The position numbers were made by a program, and so were the translations under genes. From Rubrivivax sp. (GTDB lineage Bacteria; Pseudomonadota; Gammaproteobacteria; Burkholderiales; Burkholderiaceae_C), in NCBI GenBank assembly GCA_026125665.1, contig JAHCKS010000019.1, positions 1 to 64,000 of the forward strand: 64,000 nt of DNA, written 5' to 3'. Each line of letters starts with the position of its first letter. Position 1 is the stretch's first letter. The notes under the pieces are model-generated. The model made no database searches and was not told the DNA's origin. It saw nothing but the letters and a program-made list of their open reading frames with translations. This document shows, piece after piece, positions 1 to 8,476 of the stretch.

Positions 1-252
1 CTGGGGCATCCCGAGTCGTTCGAGTCCTGCTCGCACGGCGCCGGCCGCGTGATGAGCCGCGGCGAGGCGAAGCGCCGCTTCACGCTGGCCGACCACCGCG
101 CCGCCACCGAGGGCGTCGAGTGCCGCAAGGACAAGGACGTCATCGACGAGACGCCCGCCGCCTACAAGGACATCGACGCCGTGATGGAAGCGCAGCGCGA
201 CCTGGTCGAGGTCGTGCACACGCTGAAGCAGGTGGTGTGCGTGAAGGGGTAG
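1..252 (+). CDS. rtcB: RNA-splicing ligase RtcB, C-terminal fragment
   Basis: This is the last 83 codons of a gene whose start lies upstream of the window. The visible peptide holds the SCSHGAGR motif followed by VMSR and ends in QVVCVKG, both hallmarks of RtcB. In the family the histidine of HGAGR is the residue that becomes guanylylated, and the C-terminal lysine contacts GMP. The enzyme joins 2',3'-cyclic phosphate or 3'-phosphate ends to 5'-OH ends in tRNA splicing or RNA repair. The gene ends in TAG and is followed within 30 bases by an intrinsic terminator, so it closes its transcription unit. Identification is firm; only the N-terminal part is missing. Confidence 0.93.
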   Translation: MGHPESFESCSHGAGRVMSRGEAKRRFTLADHRAATEGVECRKDKDVIDETPAAYKDIDAVMEAQRDLVEVVHTLKQVVCVKG

Positions 253-279
253 CCGGGACCCCTTGCGCCCTGGCAGCTC

Positions 280-309
280 GGGCCCGTGCGGCCGCAGCGG
301 GCCCTTTTT
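280..309 (+). terminator. Rho-independent terminator after rtcB
   Basis: GGGCCCG at 280-286 pairs perfectly with CGGGCCC at 298-304. The TGCGGCCGCA between them is itself self-complementary and can extend the stem. A run of five T follows at 305-309, then CTTTC. It lies 28 bases after the rtcB stop and just before the uracil-DNA glycosylase start. Confidence 0.82.
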
Positions 310-350
310 CTTTCATCATCGCGCCTTCGCCTGGCCGACCTCGCCCCCGA

Positions 351-1103
351 ATGCATTCGCCCATCGCGCCCAAGCTGCTCGACGCTGCCCGCGAGCTCTC
401 GCGCACGCTGGAAGCGCTGCGCTTCGCGCCTCCGATCACCCATGTCTACGACCCGCTGCAGTATGCCTTCGCGCCGTACGAGGCCTATGTGCGGCGCTAC
501 GGCGCCACGCGCAAGCGCGTGGTGCTGCTGGGCATGAACCCGGGGCCCTTCGGCATGATGCAGACGGGCGTGCCCTTCGGCGAGGTGGCTGCCGTGCGCG
601 ACTGGATGGGCATCACTGCGCCGGTGCAGCGGCCCGCGCGCGAACACCCCAAGCGCCCGATCGACGGCTTCGCCTGCCGCCGCTCCGAGGTCAGCGGGCG
701 GCGCCTGTGGGGCTGGGCGGCGCTGCGCTTCGGCGCTGCCGAGTCGTTCTTCCGCGACTGGTTCGTTCTGAACTACTGTCCGCTCGTCTTCCTCGAGGCG
801 TCGGGCCGCAACTTCACGCCGGACAAGCTGCCCGCCGCCGAGCGCCGCGACGTCACCGAAGCCTGCGACCGCCACCTCGCGGCGGCGCTCGCAGCCCTGC
901 AGCCCGAATGGGCCATCGGCATCGGCGGCTTCGCCGAGCGCTGCCTGCGCAGCGTGCTCGAGGGGGGCCTCGTCGACTCGGCACTCGCGCGCCGCATCAA
1001 GGTGGCGCAGATCCTGCACCCGAGCCCGGCGAGCCCGGCGGCGAACCGCGGCTGGAGCGAGGCCGTGGACAGCACGCTCGCCGCGCTCGGCCTGAGCCCC
1101 TGA
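351..1103 (+). CDS. SMUG1-type uracil-DNA glycosylase
   Basis: A 250-residue protein of the uracil-DNA glycosylase superfamily, nearest in pattern to single-strand-selective SMUG1. The active-site segment VVLLGMNPGPFGMMQTG (about residues 63-79) carries the GMNPGP(F/W)GM signature of SMUG1, and the C-terminal ILHPSPASPAANRGW supplies the HPSP-type DNA-intercalation loop. It should remove uracil and oxidised pyrimidines from DNA to begin base-excision repair. The ATG at 351 is chosen because homology begins soon after it and it follows the rtcB terminator; the frame stays open upstream but that stretch is not protein-like. It is transcribed away from the convergent fumarylacetoacetase gene and appears to stand alone. 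Confidence 0.88.
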   Translation: MHSPIAPKLLDAARELSRTLEALRFAPPITHVYDPLQYAFAPYEAYVRRYGATRKRVVLLGMNPGPFGMMQTGVPFGEVAAVRDWMGITAPVQRPAREHPKRPIDGFACRRSEVSGRRLWGWAALRFGAAESFFRDWFVLNYCPLVFLEASGRNFTPDKLPAAERRDVTEACDRHLAAALAALQPEWAIGIGGFAERCLRSVLEGGLVDSALARRIKVAQILHPSPASPAANRGWSEAVDSTLAALGLSP

Positions 1104-1183
1104 AGCCACATCGGCGGCGCGGCACCCGGCGGGTCGCTGCGGCGGAGCAAACGCCGCAGCCCGCCGGCCTGCGCCGAGCCGCC

Positions 1184-2512
1184 CTAGGCCCGCGCCGCCC
1201 CCAGGCCTGCGCCGGCCGGCTGCACCGTGCCGCGGCACTCGCCGAAGCCGATGCGCACCGCGCCCGGCCGCTCGGCGAAGGCTCGCAGCACGATCGTGTC
1301 GCCGTCTTCGAGCATCGTGCGCCGGCCGCCACCGGGCAGTCCGAGCGGCTCGCCGCCGGCCGACGTGCGCTCCATGAGGCAGCCGCACTCGTTCGCCCCG
1401 GGGCCGCTTTGCGTGCCGCTCCCGAGCAGGTCGCCAGGCCGCATCGCACAGCCGTTCAGCGTGTGGTGCGCCAGCATCTGCGCGAACGACCAGTGCCCGT
1501 GCGTCGAGCGCGTGTCGGTCACGCAGAACGGCCGCAGGCCCGGCACCTCCAGCCAGGCCTGCAGGCGCAGGTCCACGGCCAGGTTCATGTCCGCGGCCGG
1601 CGGCCGCAGGTAGGCCGCCAGGGGCGGGTCGCCGGCGTCGCGGCGCACGGCCGCGCGGAACGGCGCCAGCGCCTCCATCGTGACGATCCACGGCGACACG
1701 GTGGTAGCGAAGTTCTTGGCCAGGAAGGGCCCGAGCGGCACTGCCTCGAAGCCCTGCACATCGCGCGCCGACCAGTCGTTCAGCAGGCTGAGGCCGAAGA
1801 GGTGGTCGTCGGCCTCGTCGATGCCGATCGAGGCGCCGCGCGGGTTGCCCGGGCCCACCCACGCGCCGAGCTCGAGCTCGAAGTCGAGCGCGCGCGTGGG
1901 CACCGTCTCCGGGCTGCCCTCGCCCGCGCGGCGCACTTGCCCCCAGGGCCGCCGCACCAGCATCGGGCTCGCTTCGACGGTGGAGGCGCGGCCGTGGTAG
2001 GCGATGGGCAGCGCGGTGAAGTGCGGCAAGAGCGGCCGGTCGGGCTGGAACAGCAGGCCCATGCGCCGCATGTGGTCGTGGCTGGTGAAGAAGTCGGTGA
2101 AGTCGCCGATGCGCGCCGGCAGCCGCAGCTCCACCTCGCCCTGCGGCACGAGGCAGGGCGCGAGCCGCGGCGCCCGCAGGCTGCCTGCACGCAGGCCCTC
2201 GAACAACGCCGCGCGCAGCGCACGCCAGGCCGTCCGGCCGAGCGACATCAGCTCGTTGAGCCCGTCGGCTGCCGCCGCGCGCAAGGCGGTGCGCAGGAGC
2301 ACGTCCGCGTCGTCGAACACACCGGCCTCGCACACCGCGCGCAGGTCCAGCACCTCGCTGCCGATGGCCACGCCGCCGCGCCAGGGCTCGCCGCTGCCGC
2401 GCCGGCGGAACACGCCGTGCGGTAGGTTCTGCAGCGGGAAGTCGGTGTTCGCGCGCTGGGCCGAAGGCACCCAGCTTCGCGCCACCGGGTCATGCGTGCC
2501 ATCGGGGCTCAT
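1184..2512 (-). CDS. Fumarylacetoacetase (FAH)
   Basis: This 442-residue protein has full fumarylacetoacetase architecture: an N-terminal SH3-like domain, then the FAH catalytic fold. Family landmarks are DFTDFFTSHDHMRRMG, with the catalytic His, PIAYHGRASTV, the metal-ligand segment FELELGAWVG, LLNDWSARDVQ, and GPFLAKNFATTVSPW. The known reaction is hydrolysis of fumarylacetoacetate to fumarate and acetoacetate, the last step of tyrosine/homogentisate breakdown. The start ATG overlaps the end of the upstream cyclase gene by 23 bases, so the two are translationally coupled. No homogentisate dioxygenase or maleylacetoacetate isomerase lies beside it, so the natural substrate in this operon may be a related acylpyruvate-type compound; that is inference. 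Confidence 0.9.
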   Translation of the reverse strand: MSPDGTHDPVARSWVPSAQRANTDFPLQNLPHGVFRRRGSGEPWRGGVAIGSEVLDLRAVCEAGVFDDADVLLRTALRAAAADGLNELMSLGRTAWRALRAALFEGLRAGSLRAPRLAPCLVPQGEVELRLPARIGDFTDFFTSHDHMRRMGLLFQPDRPLLPHFTALPIAYHGRASTVEASPMLVRRPWGQVRRAGEGSPETVPTRALDFELELGAWVGPGNPRGASIGIDEADDHLFGLSLLNDWSARDVQGFEAVPLGPFLAKNFATTVSPWIVTMEALAPFRAAVRRDAGDPPLAAYLRPPAADMNLAVDLRLQAWLEVPGLRPFCVTDTRSTHGHWSFAQMLAHHTLNGCAMRPGDLLGSGTQSGPGANECGCLMERTSAGGEPLGLPGGGRRTMLEDGDTIVLRAFAERPGAVRIGFGECRGTVQPAGAGLGAARA

Positions 2513-3329
2513 CGCCGCCTCGGCCCTCCGGCGCCTCGAACGCCGGGTCGAAGATGGCCACGGCGCGCGTCCAGCCGGCACTGGCGCCGCGCACCTTGTG
2601 CGGGAAGCAGCTGATGAAGAAGCCCGTGGCCGGCAGCGATTCGAGGTTGTGCAGCTTCTCGAGGTGGCAGTAGCCGATGTCGCGGCCGGCCTTGTGGCCT
2701 TCCCAGATGAGCGAGGCGTCCTTCGATTCGCCGTACTTCTTCGCCGTGTGCACGAAGGGTGCGTCCCAACTCCAGGCGTCGGTGCCGGTGAGGCGCACGC
2801 CGCGCTCGAGCAGGACCATCGTGGCCTCGTAGCCCATGCCGCAGCCGGCGCTGACGTAGTCGCGCTGCCCGTAGCGCGAGCCCGCGCGCGTGTTGACGAC
2901 GACGATCTCCAGCGGCTTCAGCACATGGCCGATGCGCGCGAGCTCGGCCTCGACATCGGCGGCGGTGACGACGTAGCCGTCGGCGAAGTGGCGGAAGTCG
3001 AGCTTCACGCCCGGCTGGAAGCACCACTCCAGCGGCACCTGGTCGATCGTGGTGGCGGGCACCTTCCGGCCGCTGGCCGCGTCCATCGTGCTGTGGAAGT
3101 GCCACGGCGCGTCGAGGTGCGTGCCGTTGTGCGTCGACAGTTGCACCTGCTCGACGGCCCAGCCCTCGCCGTCGGGCAGGTCCTGCTTGCGCAGGCCGGG
3201 GAAGAACGGTGCGATCTGCTCGTACGTGTGCTCGTGCGTGAAGTAGGTGATCTTCGGCTCCAGCCCGGGCGGGTCGGAGGCGACGTCGTTCTCGAGGTAG
3301 ATGGACAGGTCGACGAAGCGGCGGGTCAT
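2490..3329 (-). CDS. Cyclase-family (kynurenine formamidase-like) metal-dependent hydrolase
   Basis: A 279-residue protein of the Pfam Cyclase family. The metal-binding motif HNGTHLDAPWHF (about residues 68-79) matches HxGTHxDxPxH, which binds zinc or manganese in kynurenine formamidases and isatin hydrolases. Further landmarks are the N-terminal FVDLS and the SAGCGMG and TGTDAWSWD segments typical of the longer bacterial cyclase proteins. These hydrolyse amide or lactam/lactone bonds of cyclic or aromatic compounds; the substrate here cannot be read from sequence. It lies between a Bug-type solute receptor and fumarylacetoacetase in one operon, overlapping the latter by 23 bases, which points to catabolism of an imported aromatic or cyclic acid. 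Confidence 0.85.
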   Translation of the reverse strand: MTRRFVDLSIYLENDVASDPPGLEPKITYFTHEHTYEQIAPFFPGLRKQDLPDGEGWAVEQVQLSTHNGTHLDAPWHFHSTMDAASGRKVPATTIDQVPLEWCFQPGVKLDFRHFADGYVVTAADVEAELARIGHVLKPLEIVVVNTRAGSRYGQRDYVSAGCGMGYEATMVLLERGVRLTGTDAWSWDAPFVHTAKKYGESKDASLIWEGHKAGRDIGYCHLEKLHNLESLPATGFFISCFPHKVRGASAGWTRAVAIFDPAFEAPEGRGGDEPRWHA

Positions 3330-3349
3330 GGTGGCCTGCGGCGCGGCGC

Positions 3350-4342
3350 TCAGGATTCGGGCGTGAAGCCCACGCGCTTGACCACCGGCGCCCAGGCCGC
3401 GTGCTCTTCGCGCACGGCCCTGGCCAGCTGCGCGGTGGGCGTGGCCGCCACCTCCAGGCCGAATGGCGCCAGGCCCTCGGCCATCTCGGGCCCGGCGAGC
3501 GCGCTGCGCAGGGCGTTGGCGGCACGCGCCACCACGTCGGGCGCGGCCTTCCAGGGCAGGAAGAAGCCGTACCACTCCACCTGCTCCAGCGGCTTGAAGC
3601 CGAGCTCGGTGAAGGTGGGCACGTCGGGCAGGAAGCGCGTGCGCGTGGGGCCGGAGGTGGCCAGCACGCGCAGGCGGCCGGTCTTCAAGTGCGGCAGGTA
3701 GTCGCCGATGGGGCCGATGAAGCTGGCGATCTGGCCGCCCAGCGTGTCCTGCACGCCGGGCACGGTGCCGCGGTAGGGCACGTGGTTCAGCGCCACGCCG
3801 CTTTCCTTGTCGAGCAGCGCGCCCACGTAGTGCGGCGGCGAGCCGGCGCCTGGCGAGCCGAAGGAGGCCCTGGCCGGCGTGACGCGCGCCCAGTCGAGGA
3901 AGTCCTTGAGCGTGCGCACGCCCTCCGGCACGGCGGGGCCGACGGCCAGCCCGAACACCACCGTGGTGGCGCCGCACACGGCAGTCACGTCGTCGATGCC
4001 ATAGCTGAGCTTCGGGTACAGGTGCGGATAGAGCGTCACCATCGCCGCCGGCGTGATGAGCAGCGTGGTGCCATCGGGCGCGGCGCGGCGCAGCTCCTCC
4101 ACCGCCAGGCGGCCGCCGGCACCGGGCTTGTTCTCCACCAGCATCGTCCTGGCGTACGTGCCGCGCAGGCGGTCGGCCAGGCGGCGGGCCACCACGTCCA
4201 CGGTACCGCCGGGCGGGAAGCCGGTGAGGATGCGCACGGTGTCGAGGGCGGGTGCCGGGGCCTGCGCACCCGCAGGGCCCGGCAGGCCGGCCCCGAGCGC
4301 CACGGCGCCGAAGGTCAGCAGCAGATGGCGACGGTCGTTCAT
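3350..4342 (-). CDS. Bug/TctC-family periplasmic solute-binding protein
   Basis: A 330-residue tripartite-tricarboxylate-type receptor of the Bug family, which is greatly expanded in Burkholderiales. A Sec signal peptide with the MNDRRHLL n-region and a cleavage area near GPAGAQA opens the protein. The family blocks FPPGGTVDVVAR and VENKPGAGG follow, and a later GSPGAGSPPHYVG block shapes the ligand pocket. These receptors bind carboxylates or small aromatics for import. AAGGAG sits 7 bases before the ATG. It is the first gene of the operon with the cyclase and fumarylacetoacetase. No TctA/TctB membrane subunits are nearby, which is usual for these orphan receptors. Ligand unknown. Confidence 0.92.
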   Translation of the reverse strand: MNDRRHLLLTFGAVALGAGLPGPAGAQAPAPALDTVRILTGFPPGGTVDVVARRLADRLRGTYARTMLVENKPGAGGRLAVEELRRAAPDGTTLLITPAAMVTLYPHLYPKLSYGIDDVTAVCGATTVVFGLAVGPAVPEGVRTLKDFLDWARVTPARASFGSPGAGSPPHYVGALLDKESGVALNHVPYRGTVPGVQDTLGGQIASFIGPIGDYLPHLKTGRLRVLATSGPTRTRFLPDVPTFTELGFKPLEQVEWYGFFLPWKAAPDVVARAANALRSALAGPEMAEGLAPFGLEVAATPTAQLARAVREEHAAWAPVVKRVGFTPES

Positions 4343-4480
4343 CGAAGTCTCCTTGGAAGCGATCGAGGCCCCGGAACCCCGGGGCCCCGAACCGGCGGCC
4401 GCCAGGCGTGCCGGATCGGGTGGAAGGCACGGTGGCCCCCAGAGCGTTCCGCCGCCGACCGGTGCCTCCGGTGGCGTATT

Positions 4481-4496
4481 TTGAACGATCGTTCAA
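4481..4496. promoter_or_regulatory. Perfect 16-bp palindrome, probable TetR operator
   Basis: TTGAACGATCGTTCAA is a perfect inverted repeat in the intergenic space between the divergent Bug-receptor operon and the TetR gene. Size, symmetry and placement fit a TetR-dimer operator, and the core GAACGNNCGTTC resembles operators of TetR proteins that regulate acyl or aromatic catabolism. It begins 139 bases before the receptor ATG and lies 92 bases before the proposed regulator start, so one site could control both directions. Confidence 0.7.
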
Positions 4497-4587
4497 GTTG
4501 CTGATCATTCGTACAAACCCGGCATACTCCCGGGTCGGGCGAGTGCCGCGGCGGCACGGCCCCTTCCATGCCCCCGACACCAGCGAA

Positions 4588-5430
4588 GTGATCCAGGCTT
4601 CACCTCCGCGCCCTGCAGCCAAGCCGCCCAAGGCCGCCCGTCCCCAGAGGTCCGCCAGGACCTCGAAGGTCTCCGCGGCCGCGGCGGCACCCACCCACTC
4701 CGCGGCCGTCACGCACTCGGCCACCACGAAGCAGGCCCCGGGCGGCGCCCCCGCCTTCGCGCGCGCGGCGCCCGAGGCGACCAACCGCCGCCAGTCCATC
4801 CTGCTGGCGGCCGAGAAGCTCTTCGCGCAGCGTGGCTACCACGCCGTCTCGATGCGCGACATCGCCGCCGAAGCGCAGGTGCCGGTGGCGCTGGTCTCGT
4901 ACCACTACGGCGCCAAGCACGAGCTCTACCACGCGATCTTCGAGTCATGGCTGCCGAGCATCCGGCGGCGGCGCGGGTTGCTTCAGGCGGCGATGGCCTC
5001 TGACGAGGCGCTCTCGCTCGAGGCCGTGCTCGCCGCCTTCGTGCGGCCGCTGGTGGCGATGAACAGCGACCCGGCCGGACAGTACTTCGCCAAGATGGCG
5101 GCGCGCGACCTTGCTTCGCCCACGCCCGAATCCGAGCAGGCGCAGCTCGAGTTCTTCGACCCGATGGCACATGCGTTCATCGATGCGCTGCAGCGCCTGT
5201 TCCCGAAGCGCACGCGCGCCGACGTGGCGTGGTGCTACCAGTTCATGCTGGGCGCCGTGCTGCACCACCTCTCGGACGTGCGCGTGGAGCGCCTGTCGAA
5301 CCGCACCGCCACGGCCGCCGACCCGGCGCGCGAGCCGATGCTGCTGGCCTTCATCGCCGCCGGCTTCCGCGGCGCGCTGGGCGAACCGGCGGTCACCCGG
5401 AAGGCGGCGCGCGGCCGCGCCGGCGGATGA
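4588..5430 (+). CDS. TetR/AcrR-family transcriptional regulator
   Basis: A 280-residue regulator if started at GTG 4588. It opens with about 65 Ala/Pro/Lys-rich residues, followed by a TetR_N helix-turn-helix domain (ATNRRQSILLAAEKLFAQRG, then YHAVSMRDIAAEAQVPVALVSYHYGAKHELY in two adjoining blocks) and an all-helical effector domain. The start is uncertain: GTG 4543 is in frame, and no ATG occurs until inside the helix-turn-helix, so the basic tail may be partly untranslated. It is divergent from the Bug/cyclase/FAH operon with a palindrome between, so it most likely represses that operon and itself and responds to the imported compound or an acyl derivative (inference). Confidence 0.85.
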   Translation: MIQASPPRPAAKPPKAARPQRSARTSKVSAAAAAPTHSAAVTHSATTKQAPGGAPAFARAAPEATNRRQSILLAAEKLFAQRGYHAVSMRDIAAEAQVPVALVSYHYGAKHELYHAIFESWLPSIRRRRGLLQAAMASDEALSLEAVLAAFVRPLVAMNSDPAGQYFAKMAARDLASPTPESEQAQLEFFDPMAHAFIDALQRLFPKRTRADVAWCYQFMLGAVLHHLSDVRVERLSNRTATAADPAREPMLLAFIAAGFRGALGEPAVTRKAARGRAGG

Positions 5431-5499
5431 ACGCCGCGCGCAGCCACCTGCCGCTCGCCCCCTCCGCTCTCTGGGCAAGGCTCTCGGACCCGCCTGCCC

Positions 5500-7113
5500 C
5501 TACAGCAGCACGATGTCGTACTGCTCCGGGTTCATCGTCGGCTCCGCGGAGAGCGAGATCGGCCGCCCGATGAACTCGCTCAGGCCCGCCAGGTGCACGC
5601 TCTCCTCGTCGAGCAGCATCTCCACCACGCTGGCGCTGGCGACGACGCGGAACTCCTTCGGCGCGAACTGGCGCGCCTCGCGCAGGATCTCGCGCAGGAT
5701 GTCGTAGCACACGCTGCGCGCCGTCTTCACCTGCCCGCGGCCCTGGCAGGTGGGGCACGGCTCGCACAGCATGTGCGCCAGGCTCTCGCGCGTGCGCTTG
5801 CGCGTCATCTCCACCAGGCCCAGCTGCGTGAAGCCGCTCACCGTCGTGCGCGTGCGGTCGCGCGCGAGCTGCTTCTTCAGCTCGGCCAGCACCGCCTGCT
5901 GGTGGTCCTCGCGCGCCATGTCGATGAAGTCGGCGATGATGATGCCGCCCAGGTTGCGCAGCCTGAGCTGCCGCGCAATGGCGCCCGCGGCCTCGAGGTT
6001 GGTCTTGAAGATCGTGTCCTCGAAGTTGCGCGCGCCGACATAGCCGCCGGTGTTGACATCCACCGTCGTCAGCGCCTCGGTCTGGTCGATGATGAGGTAG
6101 CCGCCGCTCTTCAGCTCGACGCGCCGCCCGAGCGCCTTGGCGATCTCCTCCTCGATGCCGAAGAGGTCGAAGATCGGCCGCTCGCCGCGGTAGTGCTCGA
6201 GCTTGGCGGCGGCGCCGGGCATGTAGGTCTCGCCGAAGGTCTTGAGCGCCTCGAACTGCATCTGGCTGTCGATGCGGATGGCCGCCGTCACCTCGGTGGC
6301 CAGGTCGCGCAGCACGCGTTCGGCGAGGCTCAGGTCCTGGTGCAGCAGCGTGCCCGGAGGCTGGCTCTGCGCGCGCTCGCGGATCGTCGCCCAGGCCTTG
6401 CGCAGGTAGGCGATGTCCTCGGCGAGTTCGGCATCGGTGGCTTCCTCGGCATTCGTGCGCAGGATGAAGCCGCCGGTGCCCGCACCTTCGGGCAGGCCGG
6501 CCGACGCGAGCGCCGTGACCCGGGCGCGCAACGACTCCCGCAGCTCGGGCGAGCCGATCTTCTGGCTGATGCCGATGTGGTTGTCGTGCGGCAGGAAGAC
6601 GAGCATGCGCCCGGCGATCGACACCTGCGTCGACAGCCGCGCGCCCTTGGTGCCGATGGCGTCCTTGATCACCTGCACGGTGAGCGTCTGGCCCTCGAAC
6701 ACCTGCCGCTCGATGGGCAGCGGCGGCGCGTCGGCGCGCCCGCCTGCGCTGCCGCCCGCGGGAGCACCCGGCACCGTGGTGCCGCCACCTCCATGGCTGC
6801 CGTTGCCGGCGATGCCGCTGTTGCCATTGCCATTGCCGTTACCGTTGCCGATCGCACCGACGCCACTGCGGCCGCCGGCCGAGGGTGGCAGCAGGTCGGC
6901 CACGTGCAGGAAGGCGGCGCGCTCCAGGCCGATGTCGACGAAGGCGCTCTGCATGCCCGGCAGCACGCGCACGACCTTGCCCAGGTAGACGTTGCCGACC
7001 TGTCCGCGCTCGAGCGTGCGCTCGATGTGCAGCTCCTGCACGGCACCGTTCTCGACGATGGCCACGCGCGTCTCCTGCGGGGCCCAGTTGATGAGGATGT
7101 CCTGGCTGGCCAT
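5500..7113 (-). CDS. rng: Ribonuclease G
   Basis: A 537-residue RNase E/G family endoribonuclease, acting in 16S rRNA 5' maturation and mRNA decay. The N-terminal ILINWAPQETRVAIVENG, the S1 segment GNVYLGKVVRVLPGMQSAFVDIG, the catalytic-domain blocks TVDVNTGGYVG and GGIIIADFIDM (both with metal-binding Asp) and the Zn-link CEPCPTCQGRG are all present. It lacks the long RNase E scaffold tail, so it is RNase G. A Gly/Asn/Ser-rich insert of about 50 residues (roughly 80-130) lies inside the S1 domain and is encoded partly by a hexanucleotide repeat. It sits 18 bases after maf, as is usual in betaproteobacteria, and is followed by the convergent tetR. Confidence 0.95.
   Translation of the reverse strand: MASQDILINWAPQETRVAIVENGAVQELHIERTLERGQVGNVYLGKVVRVLPGMQSAFVDIGLERAAFLHVADLLPPSAGGRSGVGAIGNGNGNGNGNSGIAGNGSHGGGGTTVPGAPAGGSAGGRADAPPLPIERQVFEGQTLTVQVIKDAIGTKGARLSTQVSIAGRMLVFLPHDNHIGISQKIGSPELRESLRARVTALASAGLPEGAGTGGFILRTNAEEATDAELAEDIAYLRKAWATIRERAQSQPPGTLLHQDLSLAERVLRDLATEVTAAIRIDSQMQFEALKTFGETYMPGAAAKLEHYRGERPIFDLFGIEEEIAKALGRRVELKSGGYLIIDQTEALTTVDVNTGGYVGARNFEDTIFKTNLEAAGAIARQLRLRNLGGIIIADFIDMAREDHQQAVLAELKKQLARDRTRTTVSGFTQLGLVEMTRKRTRESLAHMLCEPCPTCQGRGQVKTARSVCYDILREILREARQFAPKEFRVVASASVVEMLLDEESVHLAGLSEFIGRPISLSAEPTMNPEQYDIVLL
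6821..6850. repeat. Hexanucleotide tandem repeat inside rng
   Basis: Five imperfect copies of TTGCCR (TTGCCA, TTGCCA, TTGCCG, TTACCG, TTGCCG on the plus strand) encode alternating Gly-Asn residues in the S1-domain insert of RNase G. The unit is a multiple of three, so copy-number change would lengthen or shorten the linker without a frameshift. Confidence 0.8.
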
Positions 7114-7131
7114 GCGTGCGGGTGGGAAGGA

Positions 7132-7773
7132 TCAGGTACGGGTCAGGACCGTCGCCACGCGCGCGGCGCGCAGCAGCTGCACGGTCTCGAACAGCGGCAG
7201 GCCCATGATGCCGGAGTGGCTGCCTTCGATGTGCGCGACGAAGCCGGCCAGCGCCCCCTGGATCGCGTAGGCGCCGGCCTTGCCGAAGGGCTCGCCAGTG
7301 GCCACGTAGGCCTCGATGACGCGCGCGGGCAGCGGCGCGAAGCGCACGCGCGAGACCGACAGCGCCTGGCGCAGCCGCCGGCCGTCGTGCACCGCCACGG
7401 CAGTGAGCACGCGGTGCGTGCGGCCCGACAGCGCCGCGAGCGTCGCCGCGGCCTCGGCGGCATCGGCCGGCTTGCCGAGGATGCGGCGGCCGAGCGCCAC
7501 GGTGGTGTCGGCACACAGCAGCGGCGCCACCGGTCGGCCGGACGCGGCGAGCCGCCGGCGCGCCGCGCGCACCTTCAGTGCCGTCACGCGCTGCACGTAC
7601 GCGGCGGGCAGTTCCTGGCCCAGGGGTGCCTCCAGCGCCTCGGGGTCCTCGCCGGGCCCGGGCGACAGCGGCTCGTAGGGCACGCCGGCCTGCTCCAGCA
7701 GCTGGCGGCGACGCGGGCTCTGCGAGGCCAGGTAGACGAAAGCGTGGGTGCTGGCGCGCGCGCGGACAGGCAT
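7132..7773 (-). CDS. maf: Maf-family nucleoside triphosphate pyrophosphatase
   Basis: A 213-residue Maf protein. The N-terminal [13 protein letters not shown] motif is the family signature, and [11 protein letters not shown] holds the catalytic Asp; [25 protein letters not shown] is the conserved C-terminal block. Maf proteins hydrolyse non-canonical or modified nucleoside triphosphates such as dTTP/UTP or m7GTP to the monophosphate plus pyrophosphate, as house-cleaning enzymes; the exact subtype is not certain. ATG 7773 is preferred because the frame upstream is not conserved in style. It is followed 18 bases later by rng. Upstream it would normally adjoin rlmH, but here 4.9 kb of opposite-strand genes intervene. 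Confidence 0.92.
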   Translation of the reverse strand: MPVRARASTHAFVYLASQSPRRRQLLEQAGVPYEPLSPGPGEDPEALEAPLGQELPAAYVQRVTALKVRAARRRLAASGRPVAPLLCADTTVALGRRILGKPADAAEAAATLAALSGRTHRVLTAVAVHDGRRLRQALSVSRVRFAPLPARVIEAYVATGEPFGKAGAYAIQGALAGFVAHIEGSHSGIMGLPLFETVQLLRAARVATVLTRT

Positions 7774-7892
7774 GGCGGCATTGTGTGCGCTGCGGCGCAG
7801 CGGCCGGCTGGTAACCTCCCCGAACTCGCCGAGGCGGCCGGCCACCCAAGCCTCGCGCGTCACCGCAACCTGGCAACGAGGTACGAGCGAAC

Positions 7893-8456
7893 ATGGCGAC
7901 CCCGATCAACCCGACCCATGGCCGGACCACGCGCTTCAGATCCGCGCCGCGCCGAACACCGGGCAGCCGCGCGCCGCTCGCAGCCCTCGGCTTGGCGGTG
8001 CTCCAGACCCTGGGCGGCTGCGCAACCGGGCCGAAGCCCGCCGATGCCGGCTCGGCCGCGGCCACGGGCGGTACGGCCGCGCAGGCGCACCAGCGTGTCA
8101 TCGAGGCCTACAACGGCTGCAACGAGGGCCTCTTCGTCGCCGCGTATGCCCCGCTCTTCACCTTCGCCACCTCGAACACGCGCCAGCCGGTGACCACGCG
8201 TGACGGCCTGCAGCGCTATCTCGCCGTCGGCTGTGGCAGCCGCCCGAATCCGACCGTGTCGCTGGTGCAGCAGAGCACACGCGTCAGCGGTGCCATCACC
8301 GTGTTCGCCGGCCAATACCGCTTCAAGGTGCCGGCACCCGGCGCGGCCGGTGCGGCCGGCACGACAATCGACGTGCTGCAGAACTTCACGATGGTGCTCG
8401 AGCGCATGGGCGAGCGCTGGCTCGTGCTCGCGCATCACGTCTCCGTGGCGCCCTGA
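7893..8456 (+). CDS. Putative lipoprotein with SnoaL/NTF2-like domain
   Basis: A 187-residue protein with a basic N-terminus, a hydrophobic stretch [12 protein letters not shown] and the lipobox LGGC (Cys about residue 43), so it is likely anchored as a lipoprotein. The rest, from [23 protein letters not shown] to the C-terminal [18 protein letters not shown], has the pattern of a SnoaL-like/DUF4440 NTF2-fold domain; that is fold-level resemblance only. No catalytic function can be assigned. It is divergent from maf and lies 20 bases before nagA on the same strand, so it may be co-transcribed with nagA. Confidence 0.7.
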   Translation: MATPINPTHGRTTRFRSAPRRTPGSRAPLAALGLAVLQTLGGCATGPKPADAGSAAATGGTAAQAHQRVIEAYNGCNEGLFVAAYAPLFTFATSNTRQPVTTRDGLQRYLAVGCGSRPNPTVSLVQQSTRVSGAITVFAGQYRFKVPAPGAAGAAGTTIDVLQNFTMVLERMGERWLVLAHHVSVAP

Positions 8457-8476
8457 GGGCGCCGCCGCACCCGCGC

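Noticed and set aside
1184..4342. A complete homogentisate pathway
   Set aside because: Only fumarylacetoacetase is present; the dioxygenase and isomerase are absent from the window.
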